A DNA stretch of 41,291 nt from Fragilariopsis cylindrus CCMP1102 (taxonomy: Eukaryota; Bacillariophyta; Bacillariophyceae; Bacillariales; Bacillariaceae), in the NCBI GenBank assembly GCA_900095095.1, contig FMBT01000072.1:1-41291 (forward strand). The letters run 5' to 3'. Below the pieces are notes generated by a model. The model was not told where the DNA came from. It ran no database searches and saw only the letters and a program-made list of their open reading frames with translations. Each line of letters starts with the position of its first letter. Position 1 is the stretch's first letter. Of this stretch, positions 1-10,508 are shown piece by piece. The translations under genes and the position numbers were made by a program.

Positions 1-342
1 CTGATCTTTGAAGAAGAATCTAGTAATGAGAATCGTTAGATCGTAAATCGTGGTCTCAAATCGAATAAGAATAACTTACCGCATAAAAAAATCAAAGGTG
101 TGGTGGCGCAAAATCGAATAAGATGTGGAGTTTCTTCGAGCCTCCGAAAATCCTTTATCGTTGACGACAAAAATCAATTTTAAAAAATTCACACAAATGA
201 CATAAAATACTTTAAAGGTATTCAACGATCCGTATTTGCTTATCAGATCCTTAGATGAAGCAGGAGTCTAGCTAGGTCCTATCTACGAGATAAAATGATT
301 GATCACAAATCAGAGAGATAGAGAATTCGGAACGTGTAATTA
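1..342. other. Gene-free 5' flank
   Basis: AT-rich sequence with no convincing coding potential on either strand. It probably holds the promoter and 5' UTR of the + strand HAD-like gene that follows. No tRNA or repeat is visible. Confidence 0.5.
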
Positions 343-623
343 ATGTTGCCGTTGCCGTTGCCGTTGCCGACCTACGTATCTTTCCTTTTTGGGTTGTACT
401 TCTGTGCGTCGTTGTGGCTATATATTGACAAAAGTCCATCTGTCGTTGTAACAGTAACAGCATTGACTACTATATTTAATACACCCCAACTTAACAATCG
501 ATTGATCAAAGTTGCATGTACTAGTAGACGACGACCATCGAGTCTGTTAAAAATGTCAGGAACATCATCGCCATCGTCGAAGAAGTGGATCGTGTCATCG
601 TTGCATACGGACGATAGCGATGA

Positions 624-654
<31 letters not shown>

Positions 655-1992
655 ACAACACCAATGATACCGATGATACCGACACATTTATTTCTCCATT
701 TCGACATTAACGAAACTATTTTGCTTGGAGACGACGCTGGTGGTGATTCCCGTCACGAATCGACACAAAAAATGCTAGCCAAATCTTCTTTCTGTCGGAT
801 GCCGGATATGGTCAATAACGACAACGATAATGATAATGATAACGGTGATGGTGGAGGTGAAGGTGACGATGACGATGATGATGATGATGACGATGATGAA
901 CATGAACAGAATCAAAGACGACGATGGGAAAATACACAACAACTCAAACCGACGCACTGGTGGGATGGACAAGAGATCGGGAAAGAACAACATATACCGT
1001 CGTTGTATACGGGTTGGAAATGGCCTGCAGATTGTTGTCCGTATTATCGAACAGCTTATAAAAATCAAGCTAAATCTTTCGTGGACAATCATCCAGTTTA
1101 TTTACCAATTCTTGAAGCCTGCGAAACAGCAATTTCGGTTAAAGGTAAGGGAGAATTGTCCCCTACCAAAGAAGATCACAAGGATACTATTTTACCTGCC
1201 TTTTACGAGACTCTCAGCCATCTTATTGAAACATCATCATCACCATCATCTATAGAGAATGATACTGGTACTAGTAAGAAACCACCATTTACTGTCATCT
1301 TTCGAACTTTCGGAAGCGATTTGGCCGAAATTGCATCAGTTGTAACGACCTTCGCAAAAGGAAAGCATCCAGGATATCCTAGTATTAATTTCCCACCACT
1401 TTATCTATCCGAGGATCGTTTGTTTCAGGGACGATGGAAGGTAATCCATGATGATAAATCAAATACAACGAAACCGATATATCAGCTTTGGAAGTATCAC
1501 GATGAAAGTCAATTGGTTGCCTCAGGTGATGCTGAGATTCTAGATCTATTCAAGGAGGGATCCGTTTTTGGTATTCGTGATGATTATAATTATTGGAAGT
1601 CAAATCAATGGGATCCAACTGCCGGGAAACCAATCTGGGTCCGAAACTACGATAAACCTAAATTCAAAAACAGCGATAAGCATGACGGAAATAATAATGT
1701 CGAAAAGGAGACGGATGAAGATCAAATTATCTCCATTGATCATCATATTCTATTCGATGATAATATACATAATCTACGTAATGATGGTATAGCCTGTGTT
1801 CGAAAAGAATTACCTCAAGATGATGAAAACAGTGGAGCCGTGAGCTTTGACACTGTCGATGGCGCCAAAATCGACCTTTATCATGGTGTGCATTTGATTC
1901 GAGTCCCCACGGTGGAACCAGTATTGGAACCACATTGGTATATACAACAAATTGAAATGGCTAGAAATAAATTCCAATGTCGATTGCGGTAA
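343..1992 (+). CDS. HAD-like hydrolase-fold protein, uncharacterised
   Basis: A single-exon 549-residue protein. The N-terminus (about residues 1-30) is hydrophobic and could be a signal peptide or anchor; an internal Met at about residue 71 is an alternative start. Three pieces fit a haloacid-dehalogenase-like fold: FDINETIL at about 120-127 (motif I, but with Asn where the second Asp of DxD normally sits), FRTFGSD at about 321-327 (motif II position) and LFDDN at about 470-474 (motif IV acidic pair). A pure acidic run (GAT/GAC repeats, bases about 866-900) and a poly-Ala run lie between targeting region and core. The family resemblance is by motif only; substrate is unknown. The D-to-N change at the second motif I Asp could mean loss of phosphatase activity. 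The two downstream genes lie on the same strand. Confidence 0.6.
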
Positions 1993-2451
1993 CACGAAAT
2001 AATAGACCTAACCAATGCCCATTTATAACTTTAAAAATAATTTTTAACAGGCTTAGCTTGTATCAGTTCAATGGTCGTTCCGTGTTTGTAGTTTTGGTTA
2101 TGTTGCTTCTGCTGTACAGTATGTCATTACCCTAGTTATGATAAAATTGTTACTTTTACCCCTTACCCCACTTTTCAAAATGAGAATTGAGAATTCACAT
2201 AAGTTAGTTGAATTATCGCGCGTAAAACTTATGTCGCGGGTAAATTTAAAATTTGAGAACTAAACTTGATCGTTGATGTGTCAGTTCCAACTGTTCCAAC
2301 CGCAGAATATCGAATCTCTCAAACATACACTGAATACCCATATCATAGCTCATATCTCAACAAGGTGTCATAATAGTATAAATTAATCCTTTTTCATACT
2401 GTATCGACCAAGCAACAGCATCACCGACTTAATCGAAACGAATTCAAAAAG
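1993..2451. other. Intergenic, HAD-like gene to R3H gene
   Basis: AT-rich spacer holding the 3' UTR of the HAD-like gene and the promoter of the R3H gene. A TATAAATT-like string lies near 2376, about 75 bases before the next ATG. Nothing else is recognisable. Confidence 0.45.
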
Positions 2452-3834
2452 ATGAGGCGAACACGTGCTGATAGCATCCCGGAAAATAGCACGGCGATGA
2501 CGAATGCTTCGATGGAAGAATTGCTCATGAGACATTCATCGCCCATTCTTCATAGTTCGACGGGACGTGCCGTTGCATCGCCACTGGCGGAACGTAATAG
2601 CAGTCCTTCTCCGTTGCGCTTAAACCGTCCTCGTTCGAATCCACGTACTCGGACTCCAATGAGAGCAGAGGAAGACCAAGATGAACAAGAAGGTCCGCGG
2701 CGCATAACAATTCGACCAATGGCAGGAGCTGCTGTCGGAACAGATATGGCATCATCGTACACAGCACGACATGTGAGTTGGTCTTCTTCTTTTTATATAT
2801 CTGCTAGTTTGGATCGGAACACTGTCTTGTGACATATCGGTACACACTGTACCACATTTGTACTTCTCACTTTTGTCTTCGCGTTTGCAATACGTCATGA
2901 ATGAATGAATTGATAGAATCGACTAGATCAGCTGCGCGTCAAAAGTAGAAAACAGGGACCATCTCATCGAAAGGCACGGCGGAGGAATAACGACAATTTT
3001 GTTAATCTAGCCGATGAGCTGTCGAAGAATCACGCAGGATCTGCGGCTGCTGTAGAAGCTTTACTGCATGGATCGGCAAACGCCTCCAAACATCGTTCTA
3101 TTTATGATCCTAAAGAACATGAATCTAAAACCATGAAACAATTCCGTGAAGACAAAAGCCTGGATTTGGTTCGAGAAAAATTCTTTGATGGATCTTTACC
3201 ATGTGATCCTTATTCATCATCATCCAGCAGAATAGTGGTGGTAGATATACCCTCACTGACTCCACTGGAACGTTTCCATCGAATTGAGAGTCGCATTCGA
3301 CGTATTGTAGTGAAGGCATGTGAAAACTCTTATGCAGCTTCCAAAGTCGTTAACACACTTGAAGACTTTTTAATCCGAATTTACAATGGTGAAAAAGATG
3401 AACGCTCGCAGGAAGATTGGAATGAATTTTTGTTGGGTTCGCCCATTGTGACTGAACGACGATGTAGCATGAAGAATAAAGACCAGGACGAAGATTCTAC
3501 GTGTAACCCTCGCAGACTCATCATAAAATTTCTGTTTGATGCGGAGTCAGCCACTGGTGGTTTTCATCGTCTGTTACTCCATGGTATTTGTCAGTTTTAT
3601 TGTCTTAGTGCTACGTCGTCATCAACTCGAATCAATATGCCGACTAAGAAGGATGGCAATGTTGCTAAGAAAGCTCGCGTCTTGACAGCAACAGGGACAT
3701 TATCTGGAGTCGATGTGCGTTTGGTGGAATTTATTACAGAACGACAAAGAAGCCGTTCTGCTGGAAATTCTGAAACCTCTGACCAAATTCAATTGGATCT
3801 GACAACAAACAAGCTATCGGAGCTGAAAGTTTGA
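2452..3834 (+). CDS. R3H-domain protein with R3H-associated N-terminal region
   Basis: A two-exon gene of about 412 residues. Exon 1 is 2452-2772 and ends at a good donor (cat|gtgagt). The intron is in phase 0; three in-phase AG acceptors exist (ending 2916, 2931, 2955), and I favour 2916 because it is the first AG after the pyrimidine-rich stretch. Exon 2 opens with a basic patch (RKARRRNNDNF) typical of the R3H-associated domain of R3HDM4-like proteins. Near the C-terminus, FHRLLLHGICQFY carries the R-x3-H signature that names the R3H single-stranded nucleic-acid-binding domain. The region between (PSLTPLERFHRIESRIRRIV) looks helical. Likely a nuclear nucleic-acid-binding protein; the partner is unknown. 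No frame break. Confidence 0.65.
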
Positions 3835-4559
3835 CTCCAACTATGTGTTTATATAACTAACTGAAAGAACGGTATACAACTTTGCAAATCCTAATCAATT
3901 GGAAAGACGCGTAGAATAAAATAAAGTATGCATTATACTGCATGTATAGTCCTAGTATATATATTGCACTATTAAACTCGATATCTCCTTCAAATCTATA
4001 TCCAAATATTTACTCAGAAAATAAACCAAATAAAAATACTGAGTACTTGTAGTAGTTATATTTCTGAATTTTGAGTTTGGAATGATTGTCCGTCCAGCCT
4101 TGAGAGGAATTGACATTAAGCTAACATGATACTAACTCTTGGCTTGTATTTTCTTTCCCTGCCCATTAATTTATACAATTGTACTAATGTACAATGTTTG
4201 TTATTTATATCCATCAGTTATCCTGCCTGTCTAAATATGTATTGAATACTACAGTAGCTATTAGACATCATCTTCTGAAAATAGGGTCTAGTTGAGTCTT
4301 CACGTATTGTACGTATCGTACGTATCGTACGTACGCGAATACCGGTAGTTCGTAACATAAGAAATGCCGTTTTGTTTCTTTGACAAAAAGTGAGCTTTAC
4401 TCGATGCTACTTTTTGAAATTCAGAGATTCGATTCGTCCATGTTTCATGTCTAAACACAATCTAAAAAGAGGAACCTTATAGAGTTGCTTAGACAGTCTA
4501 GTGAGAACGATACGAGTGACGGCAAGAGTATTATCAGTAGGCCAATAAAATCATTAACA
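3835..4559. other. Intergenic / 5' region of MGDG synthase
   Basis: A spacer of about 0.7 kb. It contains a three-copy 9-bp tandem repeat (4309-4335). The MGDG synthase frame stays open upstream of its first ATG back to a TAA at 4452, so an upstream exon carrying a plastid-targeting presequence could be hidden here, but I could not identify one. Confidence 0.4.
4309..4335. repeat. Short 9-bp tandem repeat (GTACGTATC)x3
   Basis: GTACGTATC occurs twice perfectly and a third time with two final changes (GTACGTACG). It lies about 225 bases upstream of the MGDG synthase ATG, so a promoter element is possible, but only by position. Confidence 0.6.
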
Positions 4560-6578
4560 ATGGAAAGTGATAGGACGGCGAATGAATCGGGAGACACGAA
4601 GACTGCGAAAGTAGTTGATAATGCTGTCGATAAAGATGATGGTGATGATGTCAATAATAATGCTAAAGAAGAAGGAGTCAAAGAAGATGGAGATTCATCC
4701 TCTGGTATATCCAGTGGATTAAAAGTCTTATTCTTGAGTTCGGATACTGGAGGTGGTCACCGTGCCAGTGCTGAATCTCTAGGTGCACAATTTGAGCTAT
4801 TGTTTGAAGGAAGTAGTTACGACCTATTAGATCTTGCTACCGAAGCATATTTGCCTCCGTACAATTCGATTGTACCGTACTACAAACATTTAAGTGCCCA
4901 TCCGAACCAATGGAAACTTATCTACGGAGCTTCTAACTCTAGGGTGATGGAACGAGTCGTTGAAACAAACATCAAAGTCATGACGGTAGTGTGTGAACGT
5001 AACATTCGTAAAAAAATTAAGGCGTACCATCCCGATGTGGTTGTTAGTGTCCATCCACTTCAAACTAGCGTCCCCATTCTTTCGTGTGCGAAGATAAGTA
5101 ACGAAACAGGAAAGCATTTGCCCATGTTCACGGTCGTGACAGACCTAGGATCGGCCCATAGTACGTGGTTTGCTGGTGGTGTTGAAAAGTTATTTGTTGG
5201 ATCAACACAAATCCATACGATAGCTCGTAATAAGGGTATTCCTGAAGAAAAATTGGAACTAGTGGGACTACCCATCCGTTATGACTTTGCAGTCGAGTCA
5301 GAAAGGCTAGGTGACGGAAGAATGACTGAAAAAGGAAAGGAATATCAGCGTGAAGTTCGAGAAAAGTTAAACCTTCCTGCAGTAGATCGAAAAACATTGC
5401 TCGTCATGGGAGGAGGAGAAGGTAACGGGGCACTTTCAAATATTGTTGATGCTCTCTACATAGAATTTGTCAAGCAGGGTGTGGATGCTGTTATTATGGT
5501 TGTTTGTGGCAGAAATGAAGTACTCGTAAAGTCACTGGAAGATCGAAACTGGGATGAAGTCTTTCAAAAGCGATCAACGACCAAAATCAAGACAAAGAAA
5601 CGAGGATATTTCTCCGCAGCAGCTATATTCCCAGATCTTACTGGAGGTTACGGAGACGCGACCGAAGGTGGTCTTACTGCCGGGTGCATCGAAGCTGGAG
5701 GTTCGTTCAGCTCTCTACGGAAGATTCTAAGTACAGGAAGTATGAGACCTAATAATGATAGCGCTATGTTTATCCCTTCTCCTTCCAACAAGACGGAAGC
5801 CATTGAAGATGGGGGAAAGGAAGAAAACACTAACGCTGAACCCTCTAATGAAGAAGAAGAAAAGAAGACGATACAACCCCTAGAAACTATTAATTCTGAA
5901 GATTCCAATGTGAAGAAATCAGAGGAGACGACATCTATTCCAAAGAATGAAACAAAGGATGCTGCTCTTGCAAGAGACGATAAAGATGTTAAATCACCAT
6001 CATCTCTTGAAGCCAATGGCAAGGTTTCAGTTGTACCTCTCGGATTCGTTAAAAATATGGCACAATACATGGTAGCTGCGGATGTTCTGATCTCCAAAGC
6101 AGGACCTGGAACTATTTCAGAAGCTGCTGCTCTTTCCTTGCCTGTCATGCTCACATCTTTTCTTCCTGGTCAGGAGGAAGGTAATGTAGATTATGTTGTG
6201 GAAGGAGGGTTTGGTTCCTTCTGTCAAGATACAGATCCAGAGGCTGTCGCCGAAGAAGTTACTTTGTGGTTAAATGATGAAATAAAACTAACAGAAATGT
6301 CCGATATGGCCAAAAAGGCAGGACATCCATATGCGGCTCGGGATATTGTGAAACAGATCGGTGACAGCACTTTGAAATGGAAATCACTCAATAATGATCA
6401 ATTCACTGATATAATAAATGAAGATTTAAGTGATGATGAGAAAGAGAAAGAAGCAATTGCAAAGATTGTTGCAGAAGAGGAAAAAAAGCTTTCCGCAGAG
6501 TTACGTGCATCCGCTGTAATAACATCAAGTGAAGAGAATTCAGAAGATGTTGAGTCAGAAACCATGGATACGATATGA
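4560..6578 (+). CDS. MGD: Monogalactosyldiacylglycerol (MGDG) synthase
   Basis: Transfers galactose from UDP-galactose to diacylglycerol to make MGDG, the main plastid membrane lipid (GT28 family). From ATG 4560 the protein has 672 residues. The N-lobe holds the family hallmark DTGGGHRASAES at about 60-72, followed by YYKHLSAHPNQWK and VVVSVHPLQ. The C-lobe nucleotide-binding segment (GFVKNMAQYMVAADVLISKA then GPGTISEA, PGQEEGNV) lies at about 492-550. Between the lobes is a low-complexity acidic insert (about residues 365-485) that plant enzymes lack at this size. No bipartite plastid presequence is seen at the chosen ATG; an upstream exon may be missing. The frame is intact over 2 kb. A long acidic tail follows the catalytic part. 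Confidence 0.9.
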   Translation: MESDRTANESGDTKTAKVVDNAVDKDDGDDVNNNAKEEGVKEDGDSSSGISSGLKVLFLSSDTGGGHRASAESLGAQFELLFEGSSYDLLDLATEAYLPPYNSIVPYYKHLSAHPNQWKLIYGASNSRVMERVVETNIKVMTVVCERNIRKKIKAYHPDVVVSVHPLQTSVPILSCAKISNETGKHLPMFTVVTDLGSAHSTWFAGGVEKLFVGSTQIHTIARNKGIPEEKLELVGLPIRYDFAVESERLGDGRMTEKGKEYQREVREKLNLPAVDRKTLLVMGGGEGNGALSNIVDALYIEFVKQGVDAVIMVVCGRNEVLVKSLEDRNWDEVFQKRSTTKIKTKKRGYFSAAAIFPDLTGGYGDATEGGLTAGCIEAGGSFSSLRKILSTGSMRPNNDSAMFIPSPSNKTEAIEDGGKEENTNAEPSNEEEEKKTIQPLETINSEDSNVKKSEETTSIPKNETKDAALARDDKDVKSPSSLEANGKVSVVPLGFVKNMAQYMVAADVLISKAGPGTISEAAALSLPVMLTSFLPGQEEGNVDYVVEGGFGSFCQDTDPEAVAEEVTLWLNDEIKLTEMSDMAKKAGHPYAARDIVKQIGDSTLKWKSLNNDQFTDIINEDLSDDEKEKEAIAKIVAEEEKKLSAELRASAVITSSEENSEDVESETMDTI

Positions 6579-6790
6579 TGATTAATAATGGTTTCGAAAC
6601 TACATCAAATAGGACAAGAGAGGGAAGATATCAAATATTACTCATATCATGACATTGTTTATAATTCTTAATTCGCTATTCCTTCTCCTACTTAATAGTC
6701 GGAGCAATATAATATTTATTTCGCATTGTTTTGTCTACGACACAATCAAAAGTAAAGATGATCGTTCTATTAATTAAGTTTATACAATGT

Positions 6791-6833
6791 AGTATAGACT
6801 AGCTAGCTAAAGCTAGCTAGAGATAGTTATACT
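6791..6833. repeat. Inverted repeat / hairpin between convergent genes
   Basis: A perfect core of 10-bp arms (CTAGCTAGCT, AA loop, AGCTAGCTAG; 6799-6820) sits inside an outer imperfect stem (AGTATA at 6791 pairing with TATACT ending near 6833). Its place between two convergent 3' ends suggests a 3'-end or transcript-stability structure; this is inference. Confidence 0.6.
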
Positions 6834-6980
6834 GCTGTATTGTAGAGTGAAAGCCGCATTTTCGACCGTTATACAAACAAACAAAAATGCCATCAATTAT
6901 ACTTCGCTCTACAGCAATTAATCATAATCTAGAGTTTATCAGATGCATCTGAATGTTTTTCTATATCTTTTTTTGTTAGT

Positions 6981-7008
<28 letters not shown>
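6981..7008. repeat. (TA)14 microsatellite
   Basis: An uninterrupted TA dinucleotide run in non-coding sequence. Confidence 0.9.
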
Positions 7009-7013
<5 letters not shown>

Positions 7014-7156
7014 CTTCATTTAAGTATAAAACCCAGTTTTATTATTATTGAAGGATATTGGCATTACCTTCTCCATCTCCGTAACATAGTATTTTCGTAG
7101 TAAGAGCCTCAGTAGAACGGAGTACCTCGTGTACAATCATGCTGATATTTCCTGTT

Positions 7157-8757
7157 TCACAATATAACTGTGTCAGCTTGAAACTGAACAGGCTCAGTCT
7201 TTGTAGAAGAGCGTGATGACAGAAAGGCATCCATTACCTTTTTTTCGTCACCATCCTTCTTGGACGAAACTCTCCATCCGTGATCATTATCCAAAATATC
7301 TTCAATGTCATTCAGCGAAGTGTAATTGTTACGAACTCTAGGTGTCCTGGGGTCTGGGGGTCGGAAATGTTGTTTTTCTTGTACACGTTCTGTAGTGGTA
7401 CTATCTCCTGGTGGTATGGATATTATCTGCTCATCAACGGTCATATTAGATGTCTTTGGTGTAATCCCGCAAGTACTTTATTACCGGGACTTGGGGTGCG
7501 AACGCGTGAAGTACCAATAGACCTTGGGCTCGCACCCAATATTGCGGGTGATGATTGGTCTGAGTTCTTGTAAAGTGATACAGATCGAGTAAATTCACGA
7601 GAAGCCGTCCAGGATCCACCAGCTGGATCGTTCATTGTATTAATACTTTCTGAAAGACTTCGTCTGTAGTTTTGGAAGCGATCTTCCAACGCTTTACGTC
7701 GATTCGTTAAGTATACTAATCGAGATGAGGGTGATGGTGATACTTCTACAAGCTGTTCTTCGTGATCAGAACTTCCGGTCGATTCACTTGATCCTGCAGT
7801 GTCTATGTCGGATGAAAGACGTGGTGGTGGAGTCTTCAAAATTCCCCTGTCCGTTATGGAGGTGGGACTACAATAGTTGATTGATGAAGCATCTAATTTT
7901 GACTTGATACCCGGTGTCACGACAGTGGATGTGGGAGATTCTTTAAAGGGTGTTTTTGTATGAGCAGAAATGCTAGGTGAAGATGCAGTGCTCGCAAATG
8001 GAGACCTCTCTATACCCAGCGTGGCGGCGATAGATGTAGGTGAGTCTTTCAATGGTGTACTTGATGCACCACCGGTATTGGACTTGGGCGACGAGGATAC
8101 AACGGAAGATCCAAGGGAGAGAATGTATTCAAGAGTAGAACTACTTGATGTATTGGGCGGGGTGGTAGCGGTCGGCTCTTCCTCTTCTTCCTGTACATCA
8201 TTCAAGATATCATTTGCAACACTCATAATGACAGAGTCTTTCAATGGTGTACTCGATGGACCACCAGTATTGGACTTGGGCGACGAGGACATAACGGAAG
8301 ATCCAAGGGAGAGAATGTATTCAAGAGTAGAACTACTTGATGTATTGGGCGGGGTGGTAGTGGTCGGCTCTTCCTCTTCTTCCTGTACATCATTCAAGAT
8401 ATCATTTGCAACTTTCATAATGACAGAATTTGAAGAGGACGGTACTGGGTCCTCGGGTGTTGATCGAGATTCGTTGGTTATACTCTCTTTCATCGATGAT
8501 TCATCGTCCGGATAATCAATCACTGATGGTGCAAGATAACATGACGAAGCAGTTGGCGATGGATCGCATTTCGTGGGGTCGTAGGTACCCACGGTACCAT
8601 CGGGACTCAATAACTGCATCGACACACCTGCGTGCGAGTAATCAAAACTTGCAGAATCGTCACAAGTACTATCTTCTCGTCCATATACAGTCTCAAAATC
8701 AGAGCTGGGAACTCTTGGGATATCATACTCGGAATCTAGCGACTGGTTCAGATTATA
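7157..8757 (-). CDS. C-terminal cytoplasmic part of a single-pass membrane protein (frame-broken from 8748-10508)
   Basis: Open on the - strand from about 8757, directly after the 586-residue upstream frame ends in TGA. Adding one G to the GGG at about 8757-8759 joins the two frames (..SLDG-AYNLNQSL..), so this is probably the continuation of one protein rather than its own gene; no upstream ATG before the Met encoded at 8619-8621 is convincing. The segment is Ser/Thr/Pro/Glu-rich with TPxK/SPTS repeats and contains two nearly identical 64-residue units. Near 7427-7476 the frame changes again, either by a 50-nt GT-AG intron or by another lost base; beyond it the sequence (PPDPRTPRVRNNYTSLND) keeps the same style and ends at 7157. 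Many SP/TP sites suggest a phosphorylated cytoplasmic tail. Confidence 0.55.
8045..8428 (-). repeat. Two-copy 192-bp tandem duplication in coding sequence
   Basis: Copy 1 is 8045-8236 and copy 2 is 8237-8428, head to tail with no spacer. By hand count they differ at 9 of 192 positions (about 95% identical). 192 is a multiple of three, so the frame is kept and 64 residues (including ANDILNDVQEEEEEPT and SSSTLEYILSLGSSV) are duplicated. Confidence 0.9.
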
Positions 8758-10508
8758 GGCCCGTCTAGGGAAACTTTTCTATACATGGAAAAGTCCTTTG
8801 AGCTATCATCGAGGACGCTGTCATCGCCACTTTCGTCATCACTAATATCTAGCCCGTAGGATTCCTCACGACCAAAAAATCCAAAAAAATCAGCATCATC
8901 ATCATCGTCCATACGAGGAGTCTGAGGAGTCTTAGCTTCTTGTTTGAGATTTGCATCTACGTCATCCAATAGTTTTCTCCTTCGATGAATAAATAACCCA
9001 GAAGCAACCATGAAGAACAAAGTGAGCGCAGTCAAAGATGCTGCGACAGCTGGGAATGACGACGATGGGGATTGGTTGGTCTCGCTAGAATTGACACCAG
9101 TTGAAGATCCTCCGCTACTATCACCTTTGATAGTCTGCGGTATCGTCAAAGTAGCGACGAGATTCGAGTCGATAGGTTCGGTGATAAAGTACAGACTATG
9201 AATCCCCAAACTTTCGTCCAAAAAGGGAGAGAGACCATCGCCACCTGCATTGATTTCACCTCGTAGAGACTGAAAGATATCATTTCTGTATTCTAGAAAC
9301 AGAATAGAAGGATCACTGGCGCTATTCATGTACGAAACATCGGATAGATAAATCGTGACGGATCCCATCACAACATCACAAAATATTTCTTCCTCATTCA
9401 ACGACATGTCATCAACAACGATATTCGTACAAGACGAAGAAGTTCTACTACTATTATTAGCAATCTCACTACTCCATCCATCAGGATACATTGTTCCAAC
9501 AGAATCAATCGGCTCTGAAGATACGCTCTCGAGACGACTTGCGAATGTTGTAGATGCGCCATCAGTTTCCACGTCAATGTCACAGTCGATAAAGTTCAGA
9601 GCAATGTACCGTTGAAAGACTTCATCGACGGCTGGCCATACAACGTTAGTCAAATCAGCTTCCCGATTCGTCAATAGCTCGTACTCATAATATATAGTGA
9701 AGTTAATAGATGTTTGTACGACTTGTCCAGACTGCGCTTCAAGACAGGAAGGTTGCTTCTCCTCTTTAAACACGGTGCCTGCTGATGTTTCTTCTGATAC
9801 TACTATTGCCGAGTCCCAACTAGTGGGTGGTGGTATCTGTTGAGCTGGTGGTGGAGCAATAGTAGGTCTAAGAGAAGGTTTTTTAGAAGCTACTGTTGTC
9901 GTCGTCGGTGCTGGTGGAGTAATGGGAATAGTCGGTCTTGAGGTATTAGCTTTGACCTTATTTGGAGCTGTTACAATTTCTAGAGATGAATCACTGCTGT
10001 AAAACGGAGATGGTGGTTTCGTTTGATACCACGACGACCGGCCAGGATCTTCTGTTGGACTCTCATTAAATCCAATAGGTGCTATTTCTGTTGGTTTTGT
10101 AGTCGGAAAATCATTCTCATCGTCTTTATCATCATCATCTTCATCTTCTTTGCAATCATTGTACCAGTCATCATCGTACTTATTGAATTTGGATTTTTTC
10201 GTTGGATAGTAATAAGTACAGGGTGGATAATCATCATCGTCCACTTGGGTATCAACGTCGTTATCGTCTTGACGTTGAAGCCTTCTGTCATCAGCACTAC
10301 TACCACCACTAAGTAGTGACGATTCAGATTCAGATTTAGATTCATCGCCACTACTTTCCGATAAGGATGTTCGTGGGAGTGACGATCTTCTTAGCAATCC
10401 CTGCTGTCCGCGAATATAATTCTTACTACTTTTAGCAGCATACCCCAACTGGGTTTCTTTTAATACCACTAAGGCAAATATCAACGTTAATGAAAGTATT
10501 CTTGACAT
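8748..10508 (-). CDS. Single-pass type I membrane protein with diatom-style ectodomain
   Basis: 586 residues before a TGA. A signal peptide is clear (SRILSLTLIFALVVLKE, then basic RGQQGLLRRSS). A long Ser/Asp/Pro/Thr linker follows to about residue 240. A folded ectodomain with four to six Cys (INFTIYYEYELLT, VVWPAVDEVFQRYIALNF, SIHSLYF-like end) spans about 250-475. One transmembrane helix (FPAVAASLTALTLFFMVASG) lies at about 485-507, followed by a basic stop-transfer RRRKLL and a very acidic cytoplasmic start (DDDDDADFFGFFG). I recognise the layout from diatom receptor-like proteins of unknown function but cannot name a ligand. The protein very probably continues into the 7157-8757 segment after a one-base frame break. 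Intact through 1.76 kb. Confidence 0.65.
   Translation of the reverse strand: MSRILSLTLIFALVVLKETQLGYAAKSSKNYIRGQQGLLRRSSLPRTSLSESSGDESKSESESSLLSGGSSADDRRLQRQDDNDVDTQVDDDDYPPCTYYYPTKKSKFNKYDDDWYNDCKEDEDDDDKDDENDFPTTKPTEIAPIGFNESPTEDPGRSSWYQTKPPSPFYSSDSSLEIVTAPNKVKANTSRPTIPITPPAPTTTTVASKKPSLRPTIAPPPAQQIPPPTSWDSAIVVSEETSAGTVFKEEKQPSCLEAQSGQVVQTSINFTIYYEYELLTNREADLTNVVWPAVDEVFQRYIALNFIDCDIDVETDGASTTFASRLESVSSEPIDSVGTMYPDGWSSEIANNSSRTSSSCTNIVVDDMSLNEEEIFCDVVMGSVTIYLSDVSYMNSASDPSILFLEYRNDIFQSLRGEINAGGDGLSPFLDESLGIHSLYFITEPIDSNLVATLTIPQTIKGDSSGGSSTGVNSSETNQSPSSSFPAVAASLTALTLFFMVASGLFIHRRRKLLDDVDANLKQEAKTPQTPRMDDDDDADFFGFFGREESYGLDISDDESGDDSVLDDSSKDFSMYRKVSLDGPII

Larger units (their letters stand above)
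6579..7156. other. Convergent intergenic region
   Basis: Lies between the 3' ends of MGDG synthase (+) and the membrane-protein gene (-). It contains a hairpin-forming sequence and a (TA)n microsatellite. A frame on the - strand from about 7156 down to 7045 is open and could be an alternative C-terminus of the - strand gene, but I cannot join it with a convincing splice site. Confidence 0.4.

Noticed and set aside
7427..7476. A definite 50-nt intron in the membrane-protein tail
   Set aside because: GT-AG ends and phase fit, but a single lost base near 7444 explains the frame change equally well and similar losses are common here, so it was left undecided.
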